Of a stretch of 64,000 nt of DNA, positions 26,146-34,956 are shown piece after piece. Position 1 is the first letter of the stretch, and every line of letters starts with the position of its first letter. Both the position numbers and the translations under genes were made by a program. The notes under the pieces are model-generated. The model had not been told where the DNA came from and searched no databases. It worked only from the letters and a program-made list of their open reading frames with translations. The DNA comes from Sphingomonas sp. CBMAI 2297 (lineage in GTDB: Bacteria; Pseudomonadota; Alphaproteobacteria; Sphingomonadales; Sphingomonadaceae), in assembly GCF_029870595.1 (NCBI RefSeq), contig NZ_JAPDIR010000016.1, positions 1 through 64,000 of the forward strand, written 5' to 3'.

Positions 26146-26150
26146 GTGGG

Positions 26151-26366
26151 TTCGCGCAGCGACGCTGCACCGCGACGAAGAAGACATTGCTCACGCGGAG
26201 ACGCGGAGGCGCGAAGATGTTGCGTGTGCGGTTGGGGCATGCGCCGCGTCAGCGGCCGGAAAATGGGAGCTTTGTCGTGGAGGGCGCCGCTGGAGCGGCG
26301 CGAGCCCTCTTCGCGTCTCCGCGTCTCCGCGTGAACCATCTCTTCTTCGTAGCATCGTTGCGCGAA
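26151..26366. repeat. 216-bp near-palindromic element (MITE-like)
   Basis: The two halves are imperfect inverted copies. The outer arms are TTCGCGCAGCGACGCT at 26151-26166 and AGCATCGTTGCGCGAA at 26351-26366. The middle arms around ACGAAGAAG match, and the inner arms at 26191-26217 and 26308-26334 agree at 26 of 27 positions. An 8-base insertion breaks the left half. The centre holds a further 8-base hairpin (26284-26301). The arms carry the direct repeat ACGCGGAG. It begins 5 bases after the MOSC stop; no target-site duplication is obvious. It fills most of the gene-free stretch 26146-26464. Confidence 0.7.
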
Positions 26367-26408
26367 ACAATTTCCGCCAGATGTGCCCGTATCGCACCCC
26401 CGCCTGAG

Positions 26409-26428
26409 ATCCCGGCGTTCGCCGGGAT
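26409..26428 (-). terminator. Hairpin after the response-regulator gene
   Basis: Eight-base stem ATCCCGGC / GCCGGGAT around GTTC, 36 bases past the response-regulator stop on the minus strand. The sequence also resembles a common dispersed palindrome of sphingomonads, so it may be a repeat that serves as a terminator. Confidence 0.5.
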
Positions 26429-26464
26429 GACGGCCATGGCATGGGGAAGGAGGAAAGCCGGCGC

Positions 26465-26827
26465 TCAGTCCGCCGCGACGAGGCTGTCGAGCACCTTCTC
26501 GACACTGTCCATCGTGAACGGCTTGGAGAGCACGGGGCGGTCGCGATAGGCTTCCGCGATCATGTCCCCCGCCCCGCCGGTGGCGAGCACGAACGGAATG
26601 CCGCGCGCCGCCAGCGCATCGGCGATCGGCCAGCAGGTCTCGCCGCCGCGCAGGTTCACGTCCATCACGGCCGCGTCGATGCCGCCCGCCTCGACCAGTT
26701 CCACCGCCGAGGCGACACTGTCCGCCATGCCGGCGACGACGCGATCGAGCGCGTCGAGAAAGTCCTCGAGCATCATCGCGATGAGCGGCTCGTCTTCGAC
26801 GATCAGGATCTTCTGGGGCCCCGGCAT
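26465..26827 (-). CDS. Single-domain response regulator
   Basis: A 120-residue receiver domain with no output domain. It starts MPGPQKILIVEDEPLIA with the acidic pair at the phosphorylation site. The phospho-accepting Asp lies in AAVMDVNLRGG near residue 53, and the conserved Lys in LSKPF near residue 101. GGGAG lies 6 bases before the chosen ATG; the open frame extends further up into the cckA 3' end but lacks a good start. It is 40 bases downstream of cckA on the same strand. It may relay phosphate from CckA or another kinase, as DivK-like or CpdR-like proteins do, but it is not a close match to either that I can confirm. Confidence 0.88.
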   Translation of the reverse strand: MPGPQKILIVEDEPLIAMMLEDFLDALDRVVAGMADSVASAVELVEAGGIDAAVMDVNLRGGETCWPIADALAARGIPFVLATGGAGDMIAEAYRDRPVLSKPFTMDSVEKVLDSLVAAD

Positions 26828-26867
26828 GGCCGCTCCCATCGCAGGAAAATCGCGAAACGCCAAGTAT

Positions 26868-29264
26868 TTATTTGGGCGAAAGCACGTCGCGCGCGGCTTC
26901 TGCAAGTTGTTGCACCGAAAAGGGCTTCGGCAGGAAGGCGACTTGCTCCAGATCAATCGACTTGCGCAGCTGTTCTTCGGCATAGCCCGACATGAACAGG
27001 ATCGGCAGGTCGGGATATTTGGCCCGGATCCGGCGTGCCATCGTCGGCCCGTCCATCACCGGCATGACCACGTCGGAGATGAGCAGATCGGGCCGGTCGA
27101 TCGTCTCGATCAGCTCGAGCGCGGCCTCGCCATTGTCCGCGGTGACCACGGTATAGCCCTGGCGGGCGAGCGCGCGCTCGGCAATGGCGCGGACCATGTC
27201 CTCGTCCTCGACCACCAGGATCGTGCCGGTGCCCCAGGTATCGGCGGGCTTTTCCTTGGGGCCGGGCAGCTTGGCGGCGACCGGCGCCTCGGTTGCGGCA
27301 TGCACCGGCAGATAGATGGTGAACTCCGCCCCGCCGCCGGGCACATTCTCGGCGAAGATGAATCCGCCCGATTGCTTGATGATGCCATAGACGGTGGAAA
27401 GGCCCAGGCCGGTGCCCTTGCCCACTTCCTTGGTGGTGAAGAACGGCTCCCAGATCTTGGCGAGGATCTCGGGCGGGATGCCGGTGCCGGTATCGGCGAT
27501 GCGCAGCGCGGTATAGTCGCCGACCGGCAGCACGTCGTCGTCCATCCGGCGCACATCGGCCGCCGGCACCGCCATCGTCTCGATGGTGAGCGTGCCGCCG
27601 CCATTGGGATTCTGCGAAAGCATCGCGTCGCGCGCATTGACCGCGAGATTGACCACCACCTGCTCGAGCTGGCCCGGATCCGCGCGCACCGGGCCCAGGT
27701 TGCGGCCATGCTTGACCTCGAGCCGGACGGTCTCGCCGAGCAGGCGCTTCAGCAGGTTCGAGACCTCGGAGATGACGTCCGGCAGCTGGAGCAGCTGCGG
27801 GCGCAGCGTCTGCTGGCGCGAAAAGGCGAGCAGCTGGCGCGTGAGCGAGGCGGCGCGGTTCGAATTGGCGCGGATCTGCTGGATGTCGTCATAGTCGCTG
27901 TCGCCGGGCGAATGGCGCATCAGCATCAGGTCGCAATGCCCGATGATCGCGGTGAGGATGTTGTTGAAGTCATGCGCGACGCCGCCGGCGAGCTGCCCGA
28001 CCGCCTGCATCTTGGTCGCCTGCGCGACCTGGCGCTTGAGCTTGGACTCCTCGCCCGAATCCTTGAGGCTGATCAGCACGGCCGCCTCGCCCAGCCCGCG
28101 CGCGCCGGCGATGCCGATCGAGACCGGTTCCTCGGGCGCGTCGGCCAGGCGCACGGTCATCTCGGCCGATTGCGGCGCGCCGCCGGCGAAGCGGCGGATG
28201 GCGTCGGCGAGCGCGGCCTTGTCCTCGCGCACCATCAGGTCGCCCGGATAGAGCGGCGGCGCCGCGGCATTGACGCGGGTGGCGCGGACGAACGCATCGT
28301 TCATGCTGGCGAAACGGCCGTCCCGGTCGACCAGCGCAAGCCCGAGCGGCAGCAGCGCGATCAGCGAGCGGACATGCGCGCCGGCGCTGGCGCCGATCGC
28401 GGGCGTGGGCACATTGCCCTGCTCCTCGTCGAGCAGCGCCACGAGCAGCGGCGCCTCCTCGCCGTCGAGGAAGGGAATCTGCAGCACGCGCAGCGGATTG
28501 CCCTCCAGCCCCTCGCGCTCGAAACGGACCAGGCCCATAGAATCGGTGATCAGGAAGCGGGCGAAGTCGCGGCCCTCGGCGGCGGCTTCGGGGCTGCCCA
28601 TGGCACGCAGGCGGAACACCCGGTTGGCGCTGCGCACCCGGCCCTCGGGCGAGACCATCGCGGCCATGATGCCGGCCGAGGCCAGCCGGTCGCCGGTATG
28701 GCCGTCGATCAGCGCCTGGACCTGGCTGGCGAGATCGAGCGCCTGCACGCCGATGAAGCGCCAGACGAGCGATTCCTCGCCGACCCGCTGGACCCGCGCC
28801 GAAACGGGAGCGCCGAACACCTGGATGCCGTCCTCGCGCGCCTCGCCGTCGCGCCAGGCGGTGCGCGCCGCGGTGCCGAGCGCGGCGACGGCGGCGTCGC
28901 TGATGGGCAGGTTGGGCGGCGTCGGCCAGCCGGCGAACAGCGCCTCGAAACGGCTGTTGGCGCAGACCAGGCGCCCGGCGCGATCGGTGACCGCAAGCGC
29001 GTCGTCACTGGCCGCGGCGAGCGCCTGGGCGACCGACCAGTCGACCGAGGCCTCACCGGCGGCCTCCGCATGGAAGAGCTTGCGCGCGCCCCAGAGCCCG
29101 CCCGCCGCGAGCAGCCCCGCCGCGACGAAGCCGACCGCGACCGCGCGATCGTTCAGCGTCAGCAGGATCACCGCGCCCGCGAGGAACCCGGCCAGGATCG
29201 CCGCCGCGAAGGGCAGCCAGCGGCGAGACGGCGATGCGGGCGTGTGGACGGGCAACGTGGCCAT
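26868..29264 (-). CDS. cckA: Hybrid sensor histidine kinase CckA
   Basis: Cell-cycle kinase that controls CtrA in alphaproteobacteria through ChpT. The 798 residues start with two membrane segments (about 17-37 and 41-60), followed by PAS-like sensing regions to about residue 400. The HisKA domain carries the phospho-His in LAGGVAHDFNNIL near residue 430, the HATPase domain has NLAVNARDAM and GTGLGLSTVYGI, and a C-terminal receiver domain has its Asp in LLISDVVMPVMDG near residue 729. The order and the HDFNNILTAIIGHCDLMLMRH sequence fit CckA. A response-regulator gene follows at 40 bases. ChpT and CtrA are not in this window. Confidence 0.93.
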   Translation of the reverse strand: MATLPVHTPASPSRRWLPFAAAILAGFLAGAVILLTLNDRAVAVGFVAAGLLAAGGLWGARKLFHAEAAGEASVDWSVAQALAAASDDALAVTDRAGRLVCANSRFEALFAGWPTPPNLPISDAAVAALGTAARTAWRDGEAREDGIQVFGAPVSARVQRVGEESLVWRFIGVQALDLASQVQALIDGHTGDRLASAGIMAAMVSPEGRVRSANRVFRLRAMGSPEAAAEGRDFARFLITDSMGLVRFEREGLEGNPLRVLQIPFLDGEEAPLLVALLDEEQGNVPTPAIGASAGAHVRSLIALLPLGLALVDRDGRFASMNDAFVRATRVNAAAPPLYPGDLMVREDKAALADAIRRFAGGAPQSAEMTVRLADAPEEPVSIGIAGARGLGEAAVLISLKDSGEESKLKRQVAQATKMQAVGQLAGGVAHDFNNILTAIIGHCDLMLMRHSPGDSDYDDIQQIRANSNRAASLTRQLLAFSRQQTLRPQLLQLPDVISEVSNLLKRLLGETVRLEVKHGRNLGPVRADPGQLEQVVVNLAVNARDAMLSQNPNGGGTLTIETMAVPAADVRRMDDDVLPVGDYTALRIADTGTGIPPEILAKIWEPFFTTKEVGKGTGLGLSTVYGIIKQSGGFIFAENVPGGGAEFTIYLPVHAATEAPVAAKLPGPKEKPADTWGTGTILVVEDEDMVRAIAERALARQGYTVVTADNGEAALELIETIDRPDLLISDVVMPVMDGPTMARRIRAKYPDLPILFMSGYAEEQLRKSIDLEQVAFLPKPFSVQQLAEAARDVLSPK

Positions 29265-29303
29265 GCGCCACCGATGTTCGGTAGCAGCGGCCGGGTCAAG
29301 CTA

Positions 29304-29334
29304 TTCTCCCTCTCCCCGCCGGGGAGAGGGAGAA
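29304..29334 (-). terminator. Terminator after the M13 peptidase gene
   Basis: Perfect 14-base stem (TTCTCCCTCTCCCC / GGGGAGAGGGAGAA) with a three-base loop, seven bases past the stop codon of the M13 gene on the minus strand and just before cckA. Confidence 0.7.
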
Positions 29335-29340
29335 ATCAGA

Positions 29341-31422
29341 TCACCAGATGCGGACGCGCTTGTCGGGCGTCAGGAACAGCTTGGTCGCCGGATCGGGGTT
29401 GTACGCCCCGTACCAGGGATCGAGGTTGCGCACGACCCAGGCGCGCTGCTGCGACGGCGAGTGCGGATCGGTGAGCAGGCGCTGGCGCAGGTTCGCCTCG
29501 CGATAGTTGCGGCGCCACACCTGGGCCCAGCCCTGGTAGAAGCGCTGGTCGCCCGTGGTGCCGTCGAGCACCGGCGCGGCCTGGCCGTTCAGCGAAGCCT
29601 GGTACGCGTCATGGGCGACCGTGAGGCCGGCCAGGTCGGCCACATTCTCGCCGAGCGTCAGCGCGCCCTTCACATGCATGCCCGGCAGCGGCTCATACTG
29701 GTCGTACTGGGCGACCAGCGCGTCGGTGCGCGCCTTGAACGCCTTGACGTCCGCCGGCGTCCACCAGTCGGTCAGGCGGCCTTCCTTGTCGTACTTCGCG
29801 CCCTGGTCGTCGAAATGGTGGCTCAGCTCATGGCCGATCACCGCGCCGATTCCGCCATAGTTCACCGCCGGATCGGCGTTCGGATCGAAGAAGGGCGGCT
29901 GCAGGATCGCGGCCGGGAACACGATCTCGACCATGCCGAAATTGGCATAGGCGTTGATCGTCATCGGGGTCATCCCCCATTCCCAGCGGCGGATCGGCTG
30001 GCCGAGCTTCGAGACATTGTCGTCATACTGCCAGTTGTTGGCGCGGACATTGTTGCCGAAGGCGTCGCCCGCCGTGATCGTCAGCGCCGAATAATCCTGC
30101 CAGCGCTCCGGATAGCCGATCTTCGGCTTGAAGGCGGCGAGCTTCTCATGCGCCTTCACCTTGGTCTCGGGCGCCATCCATTCGAGCTTGTCGATCCGGC
30201 GGTCCATCGCCGCGATCACGTTCTTCACCAGCTGGTCGGCGGCCGCCTTGGTTTCGGGCGGGAAATATTTGGTGACATAGACCTGGCTGACATCGTCGGA
30301 AAGCGCGCCGGTGGTGAAGTCCACCGCCCGCTTCCAGCGTACCTCCTGCTCCGGCGTGCCCGACAGGGTGGTGCCGTAGAAGGCGAACTGCTCCTTGTCG
30401 AAGGCGCTCGGCAGCACATCGGCGAAATTGTCGAGCGTGCGGACCAGCAGCTGGTCCTTGAGCACCGCCAGCGGCGCCTGCTGGATCAGCCGGGCGATGC
30501 CGGTGACCGCGCTGGGCTGGCCGACGATCACGCTCTCCACCGGCGTCTTGCCGGCGGCGAAGAAGCCCTTGAAGTCGAAGCCCGGCGCCGCCTTCTGCAG
30601 CTGGTCGACGGTCATCTTGTTATAGGTCTTGGTCGCGTCGCGGCTTTCGACGCGGGTCCACTGCACCGCGGCGATCTTGGTCTCGAAATCGACGATCGCC
30701 TGGGCGCGCGCGGCGGCATTGGGCTCGCCGGCGAGCGTCAGCACGTTGGTGAGGTGCTTGAGATAGGCCGCCTTGGTCTCGACGAACTTGGCGTCCTTCG
30801 AGAGGTAGTAATCGCGGTCCGGCATGCCCAGCCCGGCCTGGAACAGGCTCAGCGCATAGACTTCCGGCTCCTTGTCGTCCTGGCCGACATAGGTGGCGAA
30901 GGGCACGCCCACGCCGTTGCGGCGCGCGGCGGCGGCGAGCGCCGGATAGCCGGCCTTCGAGGTCAGCGCCTTGATCCGGTCGAGCCACGGCTTGGCCGGC
31001 GCCAGGCCCTTGGCGTCGATCGCGGCGGTGTCGAGATAGGTGGCATAGGCGGTGCCGATCTTCGAGTTCGGATCGGCCTTCGCCGCGTCGAGGATCTCGT
31101 GCGTCTGCTTCTTGGCGTTGTCGTCCAGGATGTTGAACGAGCCATAGTTCGACTTGTCTGCCGGGATCGGCGTGTTCTTCGCCCAGGCGCCATTGGCATA
31201 GTTGTAGAAATCGTCGCCCGGCTTGATCGCGGGGTCCATGCCGGCGGTGTCGAAGCCATAGGTGCCGTAGACCGGCTTGGGCTTTTCGGGCTGCGGCGCC
31301 GGATCGGGCTCGGTGACCGGCGCGGCCTCGACCGGGGTGGCCGGCAGCGGGGCGTTGTGCGCGCAGCCGGCGAGCAGCACGGGCGCGGCGAGGAAGGTGG
31401 TGGTGAGGAGCGACAGGCGCAT
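29341..31422 (-). CDS. M13-family metallopeptidase lipoprotein (neprilysin-like), copy 1
   Basis: A 693-residue exported zinc endopeptidase. The signal sequence ends in a lipobox LLAGC (Cys20), followed by a Pro-rich linker and then the M13 N-terminal domain. The catalytic domain has the zinc motif in VIGHELSHHFDDQG near residue 518 and the downstream Glu in LGENVADLAGL. It ends with the family-typical C-terminal PDKRVRIW. The start at 31422 fits the lipoprotein signal and has GGGGA upstream; the longer frame is not hydrophobic. A second copy lies at 45568. Both probably degrade peptides in the periplasm or at the outer membrane. Confidence 0.93.
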   Translation of the reverse strand: MRLSLLTTTFLAAPVLLAGCAHNAPLPATPVEAAPVTEPDPAPQPEKPKPVYGTYGFDTAGMDPAIKPGDDFYNYANGAWAKNTPIPADKSNYGSFNILDDNAKKQTHEILDAAKADPNSKIGTAYATYLDTAAIDAKGLAPAKPWLDRIKALTSKAGYPALAAAARRNGVGVPFATYVGQDDKEPEVYALSLFQAGLGMPDRDYYLSKDAKFVETKAAYLKHLTNVLTLAGEPNAAARAQAIVDFETKIAAVQWTRVESRDATKTYNKMTVDQLQKAAPGFDFKGFFAAGKTPVESVIVGQPSAVTGIARLIQQAPLAVLKDQLLVRTLDNFADVLPSAFDKEQFAFYGTTLSGTPEQEVRWKRAVDFTTGALSDDVSQVYVTKYFPPETKAAADQLVKNVIAAMDRRIDKLEWMAPETKVKAHEKLAAFKPKIGYPERWQDYSALTITAGDAFGNNVRANNWQYDDNVSKLGQPIRRWEWGMTPMTINAYANFGMVEIVFPAAILQPPFFDPNADPAVNYGGIGAVIGHELSHHFDDQGAKYDKEGRLTDWWTPADVKAFKARTDALVAQYDQYEPLPGMHVKGALTLGENVADLAGLTVAHDAYQASLNGQAAPVLDGTTGDQRFYQGWAQVWRRNYREANLRQRLLTDPHSPSQQRAWVVRNLDPWYGAYNPDPATKLFLTPDKRVRIW

Positions 31423-31527
31423 GGTAATCCCCGATGGTTGATCGGGCTGTCTTAGACCGTCGATAGGCTCCGTCAATCGGGCGGGCGTAACATTATTACA
31501 CCGCGATGACGACGTTTCCCGCCGCGT

Positions 31528-32088
31528 TCAGCCGCGGGCGGCGCGGGCGTCGGCGCGCCGCTTCCATTTGCGGGCGATCCACAGGCGCCACGCCAGCGCG
31601 GTGCCGAAATAGCCGATCAGGGCGAGCGCGGCGGTGATGGTGAGCAGGCCGGTGAGCGTGGCCGGGCCGGCCTGGTGCACCAGCCAGTCGCTCCAGCTCC
31701 GCTCGATCGCCTGCGCCTTCTCGACCACCGCGCCGGGGCCGATCATCCAGCTGCCCAGCCAATAGGCCGCCACCCAGAGCGGCGGCGTCGTGACCGGATT
31801 GGTGATGAAGGTGGTCGCCGCGGCCGCCGGAATGTTGGCGCGCAGGGGAAGCGCGAGCACGGCCGAAGCGGGGATCTGCCCCATCGGCACCAGCACGCCG
31901 GTCACCATGCCCAGCGCGACGCCGCGCGGCACCGAACGGCGGGTGAAGCGCCACAGCGAGCTGTGCATCACCCGGTTCGCGACCGGGCGAAGCCAGCGAT
32001 TGCCCTCTACCGATTCGCGGCTGGGCATCGCCTGGTCGAGCCAGCGGCGGAAACGCGACTTGCCCGACACGGGCGCGGGATCAGCCAC
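31528..32088 (-). CDS. DUF2062 membrane protein
   Basis: A 186-residue inner-membrane protein of DUF2062, marked by the block TTFITNPVTTPPLWVAAYWLG near residue 92 between hydrophobic segments. The proposed GTG start at 32088 overlaps the smpB stop by eight bases and fits family starts (short linker then RFRRWLDQAMPSRE). An ATG at 32154 would overlap smpB by 74 bases. No strong ribosome binding site is visible, which suggests translation coupled to smpB. The family's function is unknown; some members are fused to glycosyltransferases. Confidence 0.8.
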   Translation of the reverse strand: MADPAPVSGKSRFRRWLDQAMPSRESVEGNRWLRPVANRVMHSSLWRFTRRSVPRGVALGMVTGVLVPMGQIPASAVLALPLRANIPAAAATTFITNPVTTPPLWVAAYWLGSWMIGPGAVVEKAQAIERSWSDWLVHQAGPATLTGLLTITAALALIGYFGTALAWRLWIARKWKRRADARAARG

Positions 32089-32560
32089 GGTCGCGGAGCA
32101 GTCGCCCCTGCTCCCGCTTCCAGTCCCGCTCCTTGATCGAGTCGCGCTTGTCATGCGTCTTCTTGCCCTTCGCCAGCGCCAGCTCGACCTTCGCGCGGCC
32201 TCGCCCGTTGAAATAGATGGACAGCGGCACGAGGGTCATGCCCTCGCGCGCCACCGCGCCATGGAGCTTGTTTATCTCCCGCTCATGAAGGAGCAATTTA
32301 CGAGGACGCTTCGGCTCGTGGTTGAAGCGGTTGCCATGGCTGAATTCGGGGATGTTCGAATTGACCAGCCAGACGCCGCCGTCGTTCACTTCGGCATAGG
32401 CCTCGGCGATCGACCCCTCGCCGAAGCGCAGCGACTTCACCTCGGTGCCGGTAAGCGCAATGCCGGCCTCATAGGTCTGCTCGATGAAATAATCGAACCG
32501 CGCGCGCCGATTCTCGGCGACGGTCTTGACTTTCTCTTGGGCGGGACGCGGACGGGCCAT
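32081..32560 (-). CDS. smpB: SsrA-binding protein SmpB
   Basis: Partner of tmRNA in ribosome rescue. The 159 residues carry the SmpB OB-fold blocks NRRARFDYFIEQTYEAGIALTGTEVKSLR and FNHEPKRPRKLLLHEREI, and the basic C-terminal tail (GKKTHDKRDSIKERDWKREQ), which enters the mRNA channel. The ATG at 32560 follows family starts (MARPRP, then a basic lead). DUF2062 follows with an eight-base overlap. tmRNA itself (ssrA) is not visible in the window. The 225-bp spacer to the divergent gene at 32786 holds no gene. Confidence 0.97.
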   Translation of the reverse strand: MARPRPAQEKVKTVAENRRARFDYFIEQTYEAGIALTGTEVKSLRFGEGSIAEAYAEVNDGGVWLVNSNIPEFSHGNRFNHEPKRPRKLLLHEREINKLHGAVAREGMTLVPLSIYFNGRGRAKVELALAKGKKTHDKRDSIKERDWKREQGRLLRDRG

Positions 32561-32785
32561 AAGGCGATGCGATGTAGGCGCGGATTGCCGGGAGCGCCAG
32601 CCCGGCGCTTGCAAGGGGCGGAAGCGGCGGCGTTCCGCAAATGCGACGAACCGAATTGCGAGCGCCGTATTCGCTCGCCTCATCCAGAAAAATCACGTAT
32701 CTACAATATATTGGCGCCCCGGACCCCGAGCATGGCGCGAACTGACAGCAACTGGAAAGCTGCCGCTTGAAGTCGGAGCCTTTCC

Positions 32786-32950
32786 ATGCCCCAGCAGAAT
32801 GATCGCGAATATCTCGAGCGACGCCAGCGCCTGAGCGCGGAAAAGGCCCGCACCGCCACCGACCCCGGTATCGCCCGCATCCATGGCGAATTCGCCGCGG
32901 CCTATGCCCGGCGCCTGGAACAGCAACAGGCGATGCCCCAGGCCGAATAG
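32786..32950 (+). CDS. 54-residue charged hypothetical protein
   Basis: Short gene (MPQQNDREYLERRQRLSAEK at the N-terminus) with GGAG 7 bases before the ATG. The protein is helical, rich in Arg, Glu, Gln and Ala, and has no signal or membrane segment. Similar short charged proteins occur in other sphingomonads as far as I recall, where they are uncharacterised. It precedes recJ by 49 bases on the same strand. A TACAAT at 32702-32707 could be its -10 element, but no good -35 is visible. Confidence 0.6.
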   Translation: MPQQNDREYLERRQRLSAEKARTATDPGIARIHGEFAAAYARRLEQQQAMPQAE

Positions 32951-32999
32951 GGCGGGCCGGGAATGGACAGCCCCCTGCCCGCTGTTCCATAGCCGGCGC

Positions 33000-34763
33000 A
33001 TGTCCGCCGTGCTCAACATCCAGCGCTCGATCACCGGCCAGCCCTGGCACTGGCGCGGCCTCGCCGCCGATTCGCGCGGCGGGCTGGTGCCGGACGATCT
33101 GGTGACGCAGCTGCTGATCGCCCGCGGCGTGGCGCGCGAGGAGCTCGACATGCACCGGGCGCCGAGCATCCGCGCCTTCATGCCCGACCCCTCGATCTTC
33201 CGCGACATGGACAAGGCGGCCGCGCGGCTCGCCGATGCGGTGGAGCAGCGCGAGCACGTCGCGATCTTTGGCGATTATGACGTGGATGGAGCCACTTCCG
33301 CGGCACTGCTCATATTGCTGCTGAGGGACCTGGGGCTCGAGGCGCGCCCCTATATCCCCGACCGGCTTATGGAAGGCTATGGCCCCTCGGGTGAGGCGCT
33401 GGTGCGGCTCAAGCAGGAAGGCGCCGCCCTGATCGTCACCGTCGATTGCGGCGCCCAGGCGTTCGAAGCGCTGGCGATGGCCAAGGGCGCCGGAGCCGAA
33501 GTGATCGTCGTCGACCATCACAAATGCACCACCGAGCTTCCCCAGGCGCTCGCGCTGGTGAACCCCAATCGGCTCGATGAGACCGAAGGCGCGGCGCATG
33601 GCCATCTGGCGGCGGTCGGCGTCGCCTGGCTGCTCGGCGCGGCGCTGATCCGCACGCTGCGCACGCGCGGCTATTTCGCCGGCCGGGCCGAGCCCAAATT
33701 GCTCGACCTGCTCGACATCGTCGCGCTCGGCACCGTCGCCGACGTGGCGGCGCTCAAGGGCCTCAACCGCGCCTTTGTCGCCCAGGGCCTCAAGGTGATG
33801 GCGCAGCGCCGCAACATCGGGCTCAACGCGCTGATCGAGGCCTCGCGCCTCACGCGCGCGCCGACCGCGACCGATCTGGGCTTCGCGCTCGGCCCCCGGA
33901 TCAATGCCGGCGGGCGCGTCGGCCGGTCGGACCTGGGCGTGCGCCTGCTCACCACCCGCGACCCCGAGGAAGCGCGTGCGATCGCCGAGGAGCTGAACCA
34001 GCTCAACGAAGAGCGTCGCGCGATCGAGGCGGGCGTGCAGGCCGAGGCGGAGGAACTCAGCCTGCACAAGGCGAACCACGCGGTCGCGGTGATCGCGAGC
34101 AGGGGCTGGCATGCCGGCGTGATCGGCATCGTCGCGGGGCGGCTGAAGGAGAAGCTCGGCCGGCCGGCGATCGTGATCGCGCTCGACGAGGACGGTGTCG
34201 GCAAGGGTTCGGGCCGCTCGATCCCGGGCGTCGACCTGGGCGCGGCGGTGCTTGCCGCCAAGGATGCCGGGCTGCTCCGGGCGGGCGGCGGCCATGCCAT
34301 GGCCTGCGGCGTGACGATCGATGCCGACCGGCTCGATGCCTTTGCCGAGTTCCTCGAGGAGCGGCTTGCCGAGCGCGTCACCCAGGCGATGGGCGAGCGC
34401 GCGCTGCTGCTCGACGCGGTGGTGGCGCCGGGCGGCGTCTGCCCCGATCTCGTCAATGCGATGGAGGCCGGCGGCCCCTATGGCATGGGCTGGCCGGCGC
34501 CGCGCGTGGCGGCCGGGCCGGTTACGGTGATCAAGGCCGATGTGGTCGGCACGGGCGGGCATGTGCGGCTGATCGTGGCGGGGCCGGACGGGCGCAGCAT
34601 CAAGGCAGTCGCCTTCCGCCAGGCCGATACCGAACTGGGCCAGGCGCTGCTCTCTGCCCCGCGCCACCGCAAGCTCTGGCTCGCCGGCCGCGCCAGGATC
34701 GACGACTGGGGCTCCCGCCCCGCCGCCGAGCTGCACGTCGAGGACGCAGCCTGGGCCGACTAG
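33000..34763 (+). CDS. recJ: Single-strand-specific exonuclease RecJ
   Basis: A 5' to 3' single-strand DNA exonuclease of recombination and mismatch repair. The 587 residues have the DHH phosphoesterase motifs: DYDVDGATSAA near residue 95, VDCGAQAF, DHHKC near residue 170 (motif III), GTVADVA near residue 245 and the DHHA1 motif AGGGHAMACG near residue 428. A C-terminal OB-fold domain follows. The ATG at 33000 gives a normal RecJ N-terminus; the in-frame ATG at 32883 overlaps the small upstream gene. It is followed by a tRNA gene on the other strand. No LexA box is seen upstream. Confidence 0.95.
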   Translation: MSAVLNIQRSITGQPWHWRGLAADSRGGLVPDDLVTQLLIARGVAREELDMHRAPSIRAFMPDPSIFRDMDKAAARLADAVEQREHVAIFGDYDVDGATSAALLILLLRDLGLEARPYIPDRLMEGYGPSGEALVRLKQEGAALIVTVDCGAQAFEALAMAKGAGAEVIVVDHHKCTTELPQALALVNPNRLDETEGAAHGHLAAVGVAWLLGAALIRTLRTRGYFAGRAEPKLLDLLDIVALGTVADVAALKGLNRAFVAQGLKVMAQRRNIGLNALIEASRLTRAPTATDLGFALGPRINAGGRVGRSDLGVRLLTTRDPEEARAIAEELNQLNEERRAIEAGVQAEAEELSLHKANHAVAVIASRGWHAGVIGIVAGRLKEKLGRPAIVIALDEDGVGKGSGRSIPGVDLGAAVLAAKDAGLLRAGGGHAMACGVTIDADRLDAFAEFLEERLAERVTQAMGERALLLDAVVAPGGVCPDLVNAMEAGGPYGMGWPAPRVAAGPVTVIKADVVGTGGHVRLIVAGPDGRSIKAVAFRQADTELGQALLSAPRHRKLWLAGRARIDDWGSRPAAELHVEDAAWAD

Positions 34764-34821
34764 CGCCCGCCGCCGCCACGGAAATCCATCGATGTCGAAG
34801 AACCACGCCGCGCGCGGCGAA

Positions 34822-34896
34822 TGGTGACCCCTACGGGAATCGAACCCGTGTTTCAGCCGTGAAAGGGCCGCGTCCTAACCGCTAGACGAAGGGGCC
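34822..34896 (-). tRNA. tRNA-Glu (anticodon UUC)
   Basis: Seventy-five bases including encoded CCA. The acceptor arms GGCCCCT and AGGGGTC pair (one G-U), the anticodon loop reads CTTTCAC with TTC as anticodon, and the T-arm contains GGGTTCGATTCCC. Discriminator base A. It lies between recJ and the YbaK gene. Confidence 0.97.
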
Positions 34897-34956
34897 ATGC
34901 CGAAGCGTGGAGGCGGTCCGTTAGGGAAGGTTGCGCGGCGGGTCAAGCGCATTTGC

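Noticed and set aside
26142..26505. Several short frames in the palindromic element
   Set aside because: They encode the repeat itself (low-complexity Arg/Glu/Ser), have no start signals and follow the palindrome symmetry.
26562..31455. Two long plus-strand frames opposite cckA and the M13 gene
   Set aside because: Antisense shadows. The minus strand encodes complete, motif-rich proteins.
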